Shown: positions 8,588-17,170 of the stretch, one piece after another
How the letters are laid out: each line of letters begins with the position of its first letter
How positions within the stretch are numbered: the stretch's first letter is position 1
Source: Martelella lutilitoris
GTDB lineage: Bacteria; Pseudomonadota; Alphaproteobacteria; Rhizobiales; Rhizobiaceae
Reading direction: 5' to 3'
NCBI RefSeq assembly: GCF_016598595.1
Contig: NZ_CP066786.1
Location: 1,325,501 to 1,389,500 of the forward strand
DNA: 64,000 bases
Made by a program: the position numbers and the translations under genes
The notes under the pieces: generated by a model
Database searches by the model: none
What the model saw: only the letters and a program-made list of their open reading frames with translations
Told to the model about the DNA's origin: nothing

Positions 8588-9193
8588 ATGTTGAAGGCAG
8601 TAAGGAAGGCATTCGTCACGGCCGTGGCGGCGGGCATGCTGGCGGCAGCCGCGATCACGCCGGCCGCGGCGCATCCCGCAGGTGGTTTTCATGGCGGCGG
8701 CTTCCATGGGGGCGGTTTCGGTCACTATCACGGCGTGCCCATGGGTCCCGGTCCGGCGCTGCATGGCGGGCTCCACGGGCCTGTCGCTCCGCACTGGCAC
8801 GGAAATCCGGGCGGTCCCGGCTGGCATGGCGGCGGCCGCTACGGGCCGCATTGGCACGGCAATCCGCCGCCGCCCTACAGGCCGGTCGGTCCCTATCCGG
8901 GTCCCTATTTCGGCCCCGTCTATGGCGGTCCCTACGGGCCTTATGGTCCGGGCTGGTATGGCGGCCCCTACTGGAACAACTGGGGCCCGGCGATCACCTT
9001 CGGCGCCGGCGCGCTGATTGGCGGCGGCGTTGCGGCAGCCGCATCGTCCGGCGATGTCGCCCCCGTTCAGGCCGGCATCAATCCGAAGCATTATCAATGG
9101 TGCGAGGACCACTACAAGTCCTACCGCGCCTCGGACAACACCTACCAGCCCAATAGCGGGCCACGCAAAGAGTGCACCTCGCCCTATTACTGA
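8588..9193 (+). CDS. BA14K-family exported protein, Gly/His-rich
   Basis: The 201-residue product has a signal peptide (1-28, ending TPAAA-H), then a long Gly/His/Pro/Tyr-rich region (about 30-135) with repeated HGGGF and HWHGNPG units. A hydrophobic segment, FGAGALIGGGVAAAASSG (about 138-156), comes next, and the BA14K module ends the protein: HYQWCEDHYKSYRASDNTY and a last CTSPYY. Homologs are small surface or periplasmic proteins of Rhizobiales, first described as a Brucella immunoreactive protein with lectin-like activity. The ATG at 8588 follows AGGAGG at 8576-8581. The histidine-rich region could bind metal. A second BA14K gene follows 171 bases downstream. Confidence 0.88.
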   Translation: MLKAVRKAFVTAVAAGMLAAAAITPAAAHPAGGFHGGGFHGGGFGHYHGVPMGPGPALHGGLHGPVAPHWHGNPGGPGWHGGGRYGPHWHGNPPPPYRPVGPYPGPYFGPVYGGPYGPYGPGWYGGPYWNNWGPAITFGAGALIGGGVAAAASSGDVAPVQAGINPKHYQWCEDHYKSYRASDNTYQPNSGPRKECTSPYY

Positions 9194-9271
9194 GACGGCG
9201 CGAGAACACGATTTGTGAACGCGCGCGGCGTCTTTTGACCGGCGGCGCGCGCCCTTTCTCCTTTCTGAAAC

Positions 9272-9289
9272 GTTAATCCTGGGTTCAGG
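9272..9289 (+). promoter_or_regulatory. Motif shared by the two BA14K genes (copy 2)
   Basis: GTTAAT (9272-9277), six bases, TTCAGG (9284-9289) matches the motif at 8478-8495 in sequence and spacing. It lies 76 bases before the second BA14K start. Two occurrences before two paralogous genes make common control plausible. Confidence 0.4.
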
Positions 9290-9364
9290 CGGGCTTGATT
9301 AGTCTCTGCCTGTAACCAAGGATATCGTCGACCGACCCTTCGGCGCGGCAAACAGGAGAATGAG

Positions 9365-9868
9365 ATGATCAGATTGGCAAGGAAAACGGCGGCGGCCGCC
9401 ATTGCCTCCGCATTCATGGCGGTGAGCGTTCTGCCTGCGGAGGCGATGCCGGTGATGAAGCCGGCCCCGACGGCGGATAACGCCGTGCAGACGGTGCAGT
9501 ATCGCGGCGGCGATCGCTACAACGACAATCGCGGCGGCTGGGGCCGCAATCGCGGTTATGACAGGCGCTATTACAACGGAGGCGGCTGGGGCTATAATGG
9601 CGGACGGGGCTATCGCCCGCCGCCGCCCGGATATTACTACGACGACAATGACGACGCCTGGGTGCCGCTCGCCATTCTCGGCGCGGGCGCGCTGATCATC
9701 GGCGGCGCAGTCGCGGCCAACCAGAGCCGCCAGCCGCAGCAGACCTATGGGCTGAACCCGAAGCATTACGACTGGTGCGAGTCGCGCTACCGCTCCTATC
9801 GCCCGTCGGACAACACCTTCCAGCCCTATAACGGCCCGCGCAAACAGTGCCTGTCGCCGTATTACTGA
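9365..9868 (+). CDS. BA14K-family exported protein, Gly/Tyr/Arg-rich
   Basis: The 167-residue product has a signal peptide (1-27, ending PAEA-M), a Gly/Asn/Tyr/Arg-rich linker (about 47-95), a hydrophobic segment WVPLAILGAGALIIGGAVAA (about 99-118) and a C-terminal BA14K module with HYDWCESRYRSYRPSDNTF and the final CLSPYY. The two conserved cysteines match those of the copy at 8588 and probably pair. The linker is tyrosine- and arginine-rich here, where the other copy is histidine-rich, so the two have diverged in the low-complexity part while the module is conserved. An AGGAG site lies 5 bases before the ATG at 9365. A strong terminator follows. Confidence 0.88.
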   Translation: MIRLARKTAAAAIASAFMAVSVLPAEAMPVMKPAPTADNAVQTVQYRGGDRYNDNRGGWGRNRGYDRRYYNGGGWGYNGGRGYRPPPPGYYYDDNDDAWVPLAILGAGALIIGGAVAANQSRQPQQTYGLNPKHYDWCESRYRSYRPSDNTFQPYNGPRKQCLSPYY

Positions 9869-9893
9869 TTGCGGATGGGCGTGTGAGATCGGG

Positions 9894-9926
9894 GGCCCCG
9901 CAGTGCAAGCTGCGGGGTCTTGTTTT
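9894..9926 (+). terminator. Rho-independent terminator after the BA14K genes
   Basis: CCCCGCAG (9896-9903) and CTGCGGGG (9910-9917) form an 8-base perfect stem with a TGCAAG loop, followed by TCTTGTTTTGTC. It ends the rightward BA14K unit and lies only a few bases before the stop codon of the leftward methyltransferase gene at 9932, so it separates convergent transcripts. Confidence 0.8.
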
Positions 9927-9931
9927 GTCTC

Positions 9932-11185
9932 TCAGTCCCGCCTGAGGCAGGCCACCGCCTCGACATGGGCGCTCCAGAAGAACTGGTCGACCGGGACGAC
10001 AGTGTCGATGCTATAGCCGCCATCCCTCAGGATGGCGAGATCGCGGCCAAGGGTCTGCGGATTGCAGGATACGGCAACGATCCGGGCGACATCCGAGCGC
10101 GCCAGTTCCTCGGCCTGTTCTTTCGCGCCGGCGCGCGGCGGGTCGAACACGACGCCGTCGAAGGGCGCCAGTTCGCGCGGCAGAAGCGGGCGGCGGAAGA
10201 GGTCGCGCCGCTCCGTCGTCACCTGTTTCAGGCCTTGCCGGTTGCGCACGGCCTGGTCGAGGGCCGCAAGCGCCGGCCCGTCGAACTCGACGGCGTGGAC
10301 GCGGGATTTCGCCGCCAGCCTGAGAGCGAAGGTGCCGAAGCCCGAAAAGAGGTCGGCAACCCGCTTGCTGCCCTTCAGATGCCTGACGACAATGTCCGTC
10401 ATCGCTTTTTCCGCGCCGAGCGTCGCCTGGGCGAAGCTTGCCGGAGGCGGAAAAACCCGCGTGCCCGAAAGGTTCAGTTCCGGCTTCACCGGTTCGACGA
10501 TGATCTCGTCGCCGATGGCAAGCCGGGCGATGCCCCTGACGCTCATGACCGCGCGGGTGGCCGCCTGCCGGCGTTTCTCCGACGGCGCCTTGATGCCGGC
10601 AAAGCTGATGTCGAGACCGGTCTCGGTCTCCATGACGGCGATGCGGAAGGGGTCGCTGGTGGAGACCAGAATGCCGGCCAGAAGCTTCAGTGCCGGAAGC
10701 CGCGCAAAAAGCGTCGGCGAGAGCACGGGACACTCCTCGATGGCGACGATGTGATGGCTTTCCGGGCTGGAAAAGCCGAGCAGAATGCCGTTTTCCGTGC
10801 GGCGTCCGGCAAAGCTCGCGCGCCGCCGCTCTCCGGGCCCGGACGTCACCAGCGGCGCGACGGGACAGTCGATGCCGTGGGCCGCGAGTGCATCGACCAC
10901 GACTTGCCGCTTGAAGGCGTCATAGGCGGAGCGTTCGAGGTGCTGCAGCGCGCAGCCGCCGCAGGTGCCGTTCTCGCCGTCCGGCCCGAAATGGCGACAG
11001 GCCGGCGTGATCCGTTCGGGCGAGGCTTCAAGCAGCGACAGCATGATGGCTTTCGATTTCTCGCGCGCAACCATCACCGTCTCGCCGGGCAGCGTGAAGG
11101 GAATGAAGACCGGGCCTTGCGCATGGGCGGCGATCCCGTCGCCCTGGCTTCCGAGCCGTTCGATCTCAAAGGTTTCAGCGGCCAT
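9932..11185 (-). CDS. 23S rRNA m5U methyltransferase family (RlmD/RumA-like, iron-sulfur)
   Basis: The 417-residue protein is a TrmA/RlmCD-family RNA (uracil-C5) methyltransferase. It has an N-terminal TRAM-like domain (about 5-50), a Fe-S cluster site with C63, C75, C78 and C152, the SAM-binding motif DLFSGFGTF (278-286), FDPPRAG (347-353) and the catalytic nucleophile C374 in SCNP. All key residues are present. I start it at the minus-strand ATG 11185, where the TRAM domain begins (MAAETFEIERLGSQGDG). This overlaps the end of tlyA by 11 bases, consistent with coupling; a longer frame to 11281 would add 32 unlikely residues. Which uracil it modifies (in rRNA or tRNA) is not decided by sequence. 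Confidence 0.9.
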   Translation of the reverse strand: MAAETFEIERLGSQGDGIAAHAQGPVFIPFTLPGETVMVAREKSKAIMLSLLEASPERITPACRHFGPDGENGTCGGCALQHLERSAYDAFKRQVVVDALAAHGIDCPVAPLVTSGPGERRRASFAGRRTENGILLGFSSPESHHIVAIEECPVLSPTLFARLPALKLLAGILVSTSDPFRIAVMETETGLDISFAGIKAPSEKRRQAATRAVMSVRGIARLAIGDEIIVEPVKPELNLSGTRVFPPPASFAQATLGAEKAMTDIVVRHLKGSKRVADLFSGFGTFALRLAAKSRVHAVEFDGPALAALDQAVRNRQGLKQVTTERRDLFRRPLLPRELAPFDGVVFDPPRAGAKEQAEELARSDVARIVAVSCNPQTLGRDLAILRDGGYSIDTVVPVDQFFWSAHVEAVACLRRD

Positions 11186-11954
11186 GACGGTCCAGCCTTT
11201 CGGTTGCGCCGGGCTTTTGTCCGGCAAGCAGATATTCCTGGTTTCCGTCGCCGCCCTCGATCGGGGAGGGAGTGATGCCAAGGCTTTGCCAGCCCTGATC
11301 GCGAACCAGCCAGTCTTCCAGGTCTTCGGCGATCTTCGGCCCGAGCGCGGGATCCTTCAACAGGCCCTTCTTGCCGATATTCTCCTTGCCGGCCTCAAAT
11401 TGCGGCTTGACCAGAAGCACGCAGACGGCGCCGGGTTCGGCAAGGGCGAGCGCCGGCGGCAAGGCCAGCTTCAGCGAGATGAAGGAGACGTCCGAGACGA
11501 CGAAGCCGATGGACCTGTCGCCGATGTCTTCGCGCGCAAGCCGTCGCGCATTCAAGCCTTCGAGATTGGTCACGCGGGGATCTGCCGCAAGTCGCCCGGC
11601 CATCTGGTCGTGGCCGACATCGACAGCCGTCACATGGGCCGCGCCGCGTTCCAGAAGCACCTGGGTAAAGCCGCCGGTCGATGCGCCGATATCGACTGCG
11701 TCGGCCCCCTCGGGCGAAATATCGAAATGGTCGAGCGCGGCAATCAGCTTCAGCGCCGCGCGGGAGACATAGGCGCCCGCCGGATCATCGACAGCGATGG
11801 CGCTTCCCGCAGGCACGGTCTCGCCCGGCTTCCTCGCGATCCGGCCATTCACCGTGACGGCGCCGCGCAGAACGGCGTCGCGTGCCCGCGAACGGGTTTC
11901 GAAATGGTTGAGGCTCACCAGAAGTTGGTCGAGGCGCTGGGCGGTGTCGGTCAT
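11175..11954 (-). CDS. tlyA: TlyA family rRNA 2'-O-methyltransferase
   Basis: This 259-residue protein has an N-terminal S4 RNA-binding domain (about 6-62, RLDQLLVSLNHFETRSRARD) and a Rossmann methyltransferase domain (about 65-255) with the FtsJ-like motif AVDIGASTGGFTQVLLERGA. TlyA enzymes methylate the 2'-OH of cytidines in 16S and 23S rRNA. Mycobacterial TlyA underlies capreomycin sensitivity and is sometimes called a haemolysin, a name not justified here. It forms a leftward cluster xseB-pirin-dxs-tlyA-rlmD-like; dxs with tlyA is common in alphaproteobacteria. A palindromic repeat separates it from dxs. Confidence 0.93.
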   Translation of the reverse strand: MTDTAQRLDQLLVSLNHFETRSRARDAVLRGAVTVNGRIARKPGETVPAGSAIAVDDPAGAYVSRAALKLIAALDHFDISPEGADAVDIGASTGGFTQVLLERGAAHVTAVDVGHDQMAGRLAADPRVTNLEGLNARRLAREDIGDRSIGFVVSDVSFISLKLALPPALALAEPGAVCVLLVKPQFEAGKENIGKKGLLKDPALGPKIAEDLEDWLVRDQGWQSLGITPSPIEGGDGNQEYLLAGQKPGATERLDRHGR

Positions 11955-12004
11955 CTCCGCTCCATGAACGCATTTTCCGCCAAGCGCAAGCCTCGGCGGA
12001 AAGG

Positions 12005-12110
12005 CTAGCGCATCGGTCCGAAAATCGGAATCGATTTTCGGAAAGCACGATGCGTAGATTCAATAGGTTAGAGCGTCCTTTGTGCGTCCGAATGGACGCA
12101 CGGCGCTCTA
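12005..12110. repeat. Palindromic intergenic repeat element, two hairpins
   Basis: About 106 bases contain two strong nested hairpins. The first has CCGAAAATCG and CGATTTTCGG as a perfect 10-base stem with a GAAT loop, flanked by GCATCG/CGATGC. The second has GTGCGTCC and GGACGCAC with a GAAT loop, flanked by AGAGCG and CGCTCT. Its base composition and symmetry are those of dispersed intergenic repeats that I recall from Rhizobiaceae genomes. Only one copy is visible in this window. Its last bases CTAG contain the dxs stop codon (12108-12110 on the minus strand), and it would fold in the mRNA between dxs and tlyA. Confidence 0.7.
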
Positions 12111-14027
12111 GCCCGTTGTGCCGGTCGAGATGCCGGAGCGGCCGAGCGCGCGGAAAACCGTATCGACGATCCCGTCGCGGTCGAGGCCCGCCTTCTCATA
12201 CATCACTTCGGGCTTGGCCTGTTCCATCCAGATATCGGGCAGCACCATCTGGCGCACCCGCAAGCCGTTGTCCATGAGGCCTTCATTGGCGAGGAACTGG
12301 ATGACATGGGCGCCGAAGCCGCCGGCCGATCCTTCCTCGATGGTGACCAGCACCTCGTGATGGGCGGCAAGCTGGCGGATCAGGTCGCGGTCGAGCGGCT
12401 TGGCAAAGCGCGCATCGGCCACGGTCGTGGAAAGCCCCGCCGCATTCAGCACGGTTGCCGCCTCGCGACATTCGCCAAGGCGCGTGCCGAAGGAGAGCAG
12501 CGCCACCTTCGACCCCTCGGAAATGATCCGGCCCTTGCCGATCTGAAGGATTTCTCCGCGTTCGGGCAGCTCGATCCCCGTGCCCTCGCCGCGCGGATAG
12601 CGGAACGAGATCGGGCCGTCGCTGTAGTCGGCGGCGGTGCGAACCATGTGCATCAGTTCCGCCTCGTCGGCGGCCGCCATCACCACGAATCCGGGCAGGG
12701 TGGCGAGATAGGTGGTGTCGAACGAGCCCGCATGGGTCGGTCCGTCCGCCCCGACAAAGCCCGCGCGGTCGATCGGAAAGCGCACCGGCAGGCCCTGGAT
12801 CGCGACGTCATGGACGACCTGGTCATAACCGCGCTGCAGGAAGGTCGAGTAAAGCGCGCAGAAGGGTTTCATCCCCTCGCTTGCAAGGCCGGCCGCGAAG
12901 GTGACGGCGTGCTGTTCGGCAATGCCGACATCGAAGAGCCGGCTCGGGTAGAGCTCCTGGAACTTGTCGAGCCCGGTGCCGGATGGCATGGCGGCGGTGA
13001 TCGCCACCACATTCTCGTCATGACGGGCTTCCTCGATCAGCGCCCTGGAGAAGACGGAGGTGTAGCTCGGCGCATTCGGCTTGGCCTTTGCCTGCGTGCC
13101 GGTCACCACGTCGAAACGGCTGACGGCGTGGCACTTGTCGGCGGCGGCCTCGGCCGGGGCATAGCCCTTGCCCTTCTGCGTCACCACGTGGATCAGCACC
13201 GGCCCGCGCGCATTGTCGCGCGCATTGCGCAGCACCGGCAACAGGTGCTCGAAGGAATGGCCGTCGATCGGGCCGATATGATAGAAGCCGAGCTCCTCGA
13301 ACATGGTGCCGCCGGTGACGAAGCCGCGCGCGTGGCCGACGGCGCGGGAAATCGCCCTGTCGATCGATTTGCCGAGATAGGAGGTCAGCCGCTTGGAAAA
13401 GTCGCGGACCTCGAGATAGGTCCTGCCGGAAGCGAGCCTCGCCAGATAGGCGCTCATTGCCCCTGTCGGGCGGGCGATCGACATGTCGTTATCGTTGAGG
13501 ATCACGATCTGGCGCGCGCCGAGCGCGCCGGCATTGTTCAGCGCCTCATAGGCCATGCCCGCCGACATCGCGCCGTCGCCGATGACGGAAATGACGTTGC
13601 GCGGGTTATCCTGAAGCTTCGAGGCGACCGCCATGCCGAGGCCGGCGGAAATCGAAGTCGAGGAATGACCGGCGCCGAAGGGGTCGTATTCGCTCTCCGC
13701 GCGGCGGGTGAAACCGGACAGTCCGTTCTCCTGCCGCAGCGTCCGCATCCGGTCGCGCCGACCGGTCAGGATCTTGTGCGGATAGCACTGGTGGCCGACA
13801 TCGAAGATTACCCGGTCATGCGGCGTGTTGAAAACCTTGTGGATGGCGATCGTCAGTTCGACCACGCCCAGGCCCGCGCCCAGATGCCCGCCGGTGCGCG
13901 AAACCGCGTCGATCATCTCCGCGCGCACTTCGCCCGCAAGCTGCGGCAGGTCGCGGTCTTCCACGTCGCGAAGGTCTGCCGGCAGGTTGATCCGGTCGAG
14001 GATGGAGGTTTTGGCCGGTAGCGTCAC
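12108..14027 (-). CDS. dxs: 1-Deoxy-D-xylulose-5-phosphate synthase
   Basis: The 639-residue protein is full length for DXS, the thiamine-diphosphate enzyme that condenses pyruvate with glyceraldehyde 3-phosphate at the start of the MEP isoprenoid pathway. The ThDP/Mg motif begins at GDG (150-152) and reaches NDND (178-181). The transketolase-like pyrimidine domain carries [17 protein letters not shown] with the catalytic glutamate, and the C-terminal transketolase domain follows. The N-terminal histidines in [10 protein letters not shown] (about 46-55) are conserved. ispH at 33677 encodes the last MEP enzyme, so two pathway steps lie in this window. The stop codon falls in the end of a palindromic repeat. 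Confidence 0.97.
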   Translation of the reverse strand: MTLPAKTSILDRINLPADLRDVEDRDLPQLAGEVRAEMIDAVSRTGGHLGAGLGVVELTIAIHKVFNTPHDRVIFDVGHQCYPHKILTGRRDRMRTLRQENGLSGFTRRAESEYDPFGAGHSSTSISAGLGMAVASKLQDNPRNVISVIGDGAMSAGMAYEALNNAGALGARQIVILNDNDMSIARPTGAMSAYLARLASGRTYLEVRDFSKRLTSYLGKSIDRAISRAVGHARGFVTGGTMFEELGFYHIGPIDGHSFEHLLPVLRNARDNARGPVLIHVVTQKGKGYAPAEAAADKCHAVSRFDVVTGTQAKAKPNAPSYTSVFSRALIEEARHDENVVAITAAMPSGTGLDKFQELYPSRLFDVGIAEQHAVTFAAGLASEGMKPFCALYSTFLQRGYDQVVHDVAIQGLPVRFPIDRAGFVGADGPTHAGSFDTTYLATLPGFVVMAAADEAELMHMVRTAADYSDGPISFRYPRGEGTGIELPERGEILQIGKGRIISEGSKVALLSFGTRLGECREAATVLNAAGLSTTVADARFAKPLDRDLIRQLAAHHEVLVTIEEGSAGGFGAHVIQFLANEGLMDNGLRVRQMVLPDIWMEQAKPEVMYEKAGLDRDGIVDTVFRALGRSGISTGTTG

Positions 14028-14091
14028 GTCTTGAAGCCTCGTGCGCGAAACGAACGCGCGTTTTCTGTTTCTAAATCGGTTCTAGCGAATT

Positions 14092-15021
14092 TCAGCGTCC
14101 GGGCAAAGGAACAAATTCCGTTTCATCGCCGGGGACGAGGCCGAATCGGCCCTGCCGCCAGTCTTCCTTTGCCTGCTCGATGCGCTCCTTCGAGGAGGAG
14201 ACGAAGTTCCACCAGATATGCCGCGGTTTTTCCAAAGCCGCTCCTCCGAAAAGCATGAGACGGCATCCGTGTTCCCCGGAACCGGAAATCGTGATCGTGT
14301 CGAGGGGCGCCAGAACCAGCAATTGCTCCGGGCCGAAGCGATCGCCGGCAATCTCCACTTCGCCTTCCAGCACGTAGATCGCGCGCTCCTCATGCTCGGC
14401 GGGAAAGGAAAACCGCGCGCCGGGCCTGAGCGCAATGTCGACGAACAGGGTGTCTGTGAAGGTCCGGACATCGGCCTTCAAGCCGCAGAAATCGCCGAGC
14501 ACCACGCGCCCGCTGACGCCCGCCTCCGAAATCGTTGGCAGCGCGTTCTTTTCCGTATGGCCGAAGGTCGGGTCGGTCTCCTCGTCGCTTTCCGGCAGGG
14601 CGAGCCAGGTCTGGACGCCGGAGAGCGCATGCGGGCGCAGCCGGAGATCCTCCGGCGTGCGCTCCGAATGGACGATGCCGCGCCCGGCCGTCATCAGGTT
14701 CACGTCGCCGGGCCGGATGACGGTATGGTTGCCGAGCGTGTCGCGGTGGCCGATCTCGCCCGTGGTCAGATAGGTCACGGTCGAAAGCCCGATATGGGGA
14801 TGCGGCTTGACGTCGAGCGCCTCGCCATAGCCGCCGAAGCGCGCCGGGCCCATGCGATCAAAGAAGATAAAAGGCCCAACGAGTCTGCGCTTGATCGTCG
14901 GCAGCGCGCGACGCACCTCGAAGCCGCCGATATCGCTGGTGCGCGGAATGATCAATTGCGAGACGGCATTGCACGACTGTGCGTCGCCGAATTCGGGGTC
15001 TTGTCCGGGGAAAAACGACAT
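14092..15021 (-). CDS. Pirin family protein
   Basis: The 309-residue protein has two cupin barrels. The N-terminal one carries the metal-site residues H74 and H76 (in KPHPHIGLS) and H118 and E120 (in GIVHSE), the usual pirin set, so iron binding and possible quercetinase-like dioxygenase activity are expected; the physiological substrate is unknown. The C-terminal cupin includes EERAIYVLEGEVEIAGDRFG. I start it at ATG 15021 because AGAAAGGTG lies just upstream; the longer frame to 15054 would put that site inside the gene. It sits between xseB and dxs on the same strand, an insertion into a commonly adjacent pair. Confidence 0.9.
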   Translation of the reverse strand: MSFFPGQDPEFGDAQSCNAVSQLIIPRTSDIGGFEVRRALPTIKRRLVGPFIFFDRMGPARFGGYGEALDVKPHPHIGLSTVTYLTTGEIGHRDTLGNHTVIRPGDVNLMTAGRGIVHSERTPEDLRLRPHALSGVQTWLALPESDEETDPTFGHTEKNALPTISEAGVSGRVVLGDFCGLKADVRTFTDTLFVDIALRPGARFSFPAEHEERAIYVLEGEVEIAGDRFGPEQLLVLAPLDTITISGSGEHGCRLMLFGGAALEKPRHIWWNFVSSSKERIEQAKEDWRQGRFGLVPGDETEFVPLPGR

Positions 15022-15060
15022 TACGGCACCTTTCTCAGCGCCGGGCGCTGTCAATCGGCC

Positions 15061-15315
15061 TCAGGCCTCGTCAAGCGGTTCGGCTCCGGCGGGTTTTCCC
15101 TCGCGGTCGAGCCTGATTTTCTCCACGCGCGCTTCCGCCGCGTTCAGCAGCTTTTCGCAGTGCTTCTTCAGTTCCTCGCCGCGCGCATAGATGGCGATCG
15201 ATTCATCCAGCGCCACGTCGCCGCGTTCAAGCCGCGCGACGATCCGTTCGAGCTCGTCTACGGCGCGCTCGAAGGTGAGTTCGCTAACGGCGGTCGGCTT
15301 TGCCGGATCGGTCAT
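15061..15315 (-). CDS. xseB: Exodeoxyribonuclease VII small subunit
   Basis: The 84-residue protein contains the XseB helical hairpin (about 13-65): [20 protein letters not shown] then [20 protein letters not shown]. Several XseB copies coat one XseA and are needed for single-strand DNA degradation. I start at ATG 15315 ([15 protein letters not shown]), with GAGGCAGG upstream, and not at the longer frame to 15351. It is 39 bases before the pirin gene on the same strand. xseA is not in the window. Confidence 0.95.
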   Translation of the reverse strand: MTDPAKPTAVSELTFERAVDELERIVARLERGDVALDESIAIYARGEELKKHCEKLLNAAEARVEKIRLDREGKPAGAEPLDEA

Positions 15316-15474
15316 AGTCCTGCCTCTTGAATTTTCGATCATCGCCCGCACTTAACGCGGCGGGACCGTTCAGGCAAGGTAATGCACGGCGGCGCGATTG
15401 CAAGCCGGCGCGGGCTTCCGGCCTGACGGGCGCTAACCATTCCCTGACCGCATCGTTTCATTTGATGTGGAAAG

Positions 15475-15486
15475 GTTCTATAGAAC
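15475..15486. promoter_or_regulatory. Perfect 12-base palindrome GTTCTATAGAAC
   Basis: GTTCTA (15475-15480) and TAGAAC (15481-15486) form a perfect palindrome in the divergent gap between xseB and the thioesterase gene at 15583, about 97 bases before the latter. It contains a TATAGA that could act as a -10 element. This may be an operator, or chance. Confidence 0.3.
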
Positions 15487-15582
15487 GAATGAGCCATGCC
15501 GCATCGCGGGGGCTTTGAAGACCGAGGTTTTGCGTAACGGGTCGCAAGTCCCATGAAGGGCAGGCGGCCGGGAAGGTGTCCG

Positions 15583-15981
15583 ATGGACGACAGGCATCCG
15601 GAGCGAATTGAACTGCGCGTTCCCTACCGGGATATCGATATGCACGGGCGCATGCACACGGCCGCCTATATCGAGCACGCGGAAGAGGCGCTTGCGCATT
15701 TCTGGCGGTTTCGTCCCGAAGTCGCAAACGAGCCGGCCTATGTGGTGCGCAAGGTCGGCTGCACCTATTACCGGGGCCTTCGCAACGGCGAACTCGCGGA
15801 ACTGACCGTCAGGGCGGCAAAGATCGGCGGCAAGTCGATCGGCTTCAATGTCGCCGTGCAGGCCGGCAACGAGATCGCCGCAGAGGTCGAGCTCCTGTGG
15901 AGCGCCGTCCATCGCGACAGCGGCGAGCCCGCGCCCCTGCCTGAGGAAACGCGGGACTGGCTTTATTCCTTCCTCGACTGA
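15583..15981 (+). CDS. Acyl-CoA thioesterase, 4-hydroxybenzoyl-CoA thioesterase type
   Basis: The 132-residue protein has a single hotdog domain with the motif VPYRDIDMHGRMHTAAYIEH (about 10-29), equivalent to the catalytic-aspartate segment of 4-hydroxybenzoyl-CoA thioesterase and YbgC enzymes. Here aspartate and histidine of DIDMHGRM take the usual YxDTDxxG place. It should hydrolyse acyl-CoA in the cytoplasm; the substrate is unknown. I start at ATG 15583, with GGGAAGGTG 4-12 bases upstream, and not at 15553. It is convergent with bioY, only 5 bases away. Confidence 0.85.
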   Translation: MDDRHPERIELRVPYRDIDMHGRMHTAAYIEHAEEALAHFWRFRPEVANEPAYVVRKVGCTYYRGLRNGELAELTVRAAKIGGKSIGFNVAVQAGNEIAAEVELLWSAVHRDSGEPAPLPEETRDWLYSFLD

Positions 15982-15986
15982 GAGGC

Positions 15987-16550
15987 TCAGGCCGAGCGTC
16001 GCGGCAGCAGCGGGTAGCCGACCATCACCGCGCGGGCGGCAAGGGCGGCAAGGGCGGCCTTGACCAGGTCTCCGGGCACGAAGGCGACCGTTCCCGCCAC
16101 GGCCTTGGAGATGCCGAGCCCGACGCCGAAGGCAAGCCAGGCGATGCCGAAGAAATAGACCACCACGATGCCGCCCATGGCTGCGGCAATGAAGAAGCCG
16201 AAGGTCTGGCGCAGCGCGCTCTTTGTATCGGCATGCATTTCCGCAAGGCCGCCGGCGATATAGGCGCCCGGCAGCCAGCCAATGAGGAAGCCGGCCGTGG
16301 GGCCGACGAAGGCGCCCAGTCCGCCGCGTCCGCCGGAAAGCACAGGCAGGCCGATGGCGACCAGAACGAACATGAGAAGAACGGCAGCCGCGCCGCGCCT
16401 GCGCCCGAGGATCAGGCCGGCGAGCATGACGCCGAGCGTCTGCGCGGTGATCGGCACGGGGATGAAGGCGAGCGGGATCGGCGGAAGAATGCCGAGCGCC
16501 ACGATGATGGCCGTGAAAAGCGCAACCAGAACCAGATCGCGTGAGGTCAT
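15987..16550 (-). CDS. bioY: Biotin transporter substrate-binding subunit BioY
   Basis: The 187-residue integral membrane protein has about six helices and the BioY signature region, from VALGILPPIPLAFIPVPITA (about 17-36) to TLGVMLAGLILGRRRGAAAV and later GPTAGFLIGWLPGAYIAGGL. It binds biotin in the membrane as the S component of an ECF-type importer. The gene overlaps bioN by 4 bases (16547-16550), so bioM-bioN-bioY form one leftward operon. With no biosynthetic bio genes in view, the cell is equipped at least to import biotin. Confidence 0.95.
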   Translation of the reverse strand: MTSRDLVLVALFTAIIVALGILPPIPLAFIPVPITAQTLGVMLAGLILGRRRGAAAVLLMFVLVAIGLPVLSGGRGGLGAFVGPTAGFLIGWLPGAYIAGGLAEMHADTKSALRQTFGFFIAAAMGGIVVVYFFGIAWLAFGVGLGISKAVAGTVAFVPGDLVKAALAALAARAVMVGYPLLPRRSA

Positions 16551-17170
16551 TTCGTCTTCCTTTTTTCCTGCCCGCCGCGAATGCCGCGGGCGTCAATCGC
16601 ATCGGCGATACTGTCGGCGTCCCGCAAGGTCAAGATGATCAGCGGGACGATTGCGCCGGATGGCCTGAAGCGGATGCCCCGCGCCCGGTGCGCATCGCGA
16701 ATGGCGTGATAGCGTTGCAGGATATCCGGCACGAAGCGGATGACAAGTCCGATCGCAAGGCCGATATCGGCCGCCTTGACGAGGCCGGCGCGCTCAAGCG
16801 GCATGGCGAAGCGCGTGACGGTATCGATGAAGTCCGGAACCGGCGTCGCTGCCGTGATCGCGGCTGCCAGGAACATCAGCGCCGAAAGCCGGAGAACGGA
16901 GACCGCCGCCACCTGCCAGGGGCTGAAGATCAGATTGAAGCCACCGACGAGAAGGATCGCCGCCCCGATCGGCAAGAGCCGGGCGAGCGCCTGGCGCGGC
17001 CGCATCGGCAGGGAGACGTAAAGCCCCGCGGCAAGGGCGAGCAGCGCGCCGAGAAAGACGAGATCGCCGGAAAAGAAGACGGCAATGGAGAAGACGACCA
17101 GCCCGCCAAGTTTCAAGCCCGGCGGCAGGCGGTGCAGAAGCGTGTTGCCCTCGACATAAAGCGACTGCAT
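16547..17170 (-). CDS. bioN: Biotin ECF transporter transmembrane subunit BioN (EcfT)
   Basis: The 207-residue membrane protein belongs to the CbiQ/EcfT family and links the ATPase BioM to BioY. Hydrophobic helices lie at about 24-48, 52-66, 84-120 and later. The two coupling Ala-Arg-Gly motifs are visible as RARGIRFRPSG (about 161-171) and DARGIRGGQ (about 192-200). The start at 17170 shares one base with the stop of bioM, so translation is tightly coupled. Confidence 0.94.
   Translation of the reverse strand: MQSLYVEGNTLLHRLPPGLKLGGLVVFSIAVFFSGDLVFLGALLALAAGLYVSLPMRPRQALARLLPIGAAILLVGGFNLIFSPWQVAAVSVLRLSALMFLAAAITAATPVPDFIDTVTRFAMPLERAGLVKAADIGLAIGLVIRFVPDILQRYHAIRDAHRARGIRFRPSGAIVPLIILTLRDADSIADAIDARGIRGGQEKRKTK

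Noticed and set aside
9194-9240. Possible terminator after the first BA14K gene
   Set aside because: The stem formed by GACGGCGCG and its partner near 9220-9232 has a mismatch and a long loop; only TTTT follows, so it is too weak to call.
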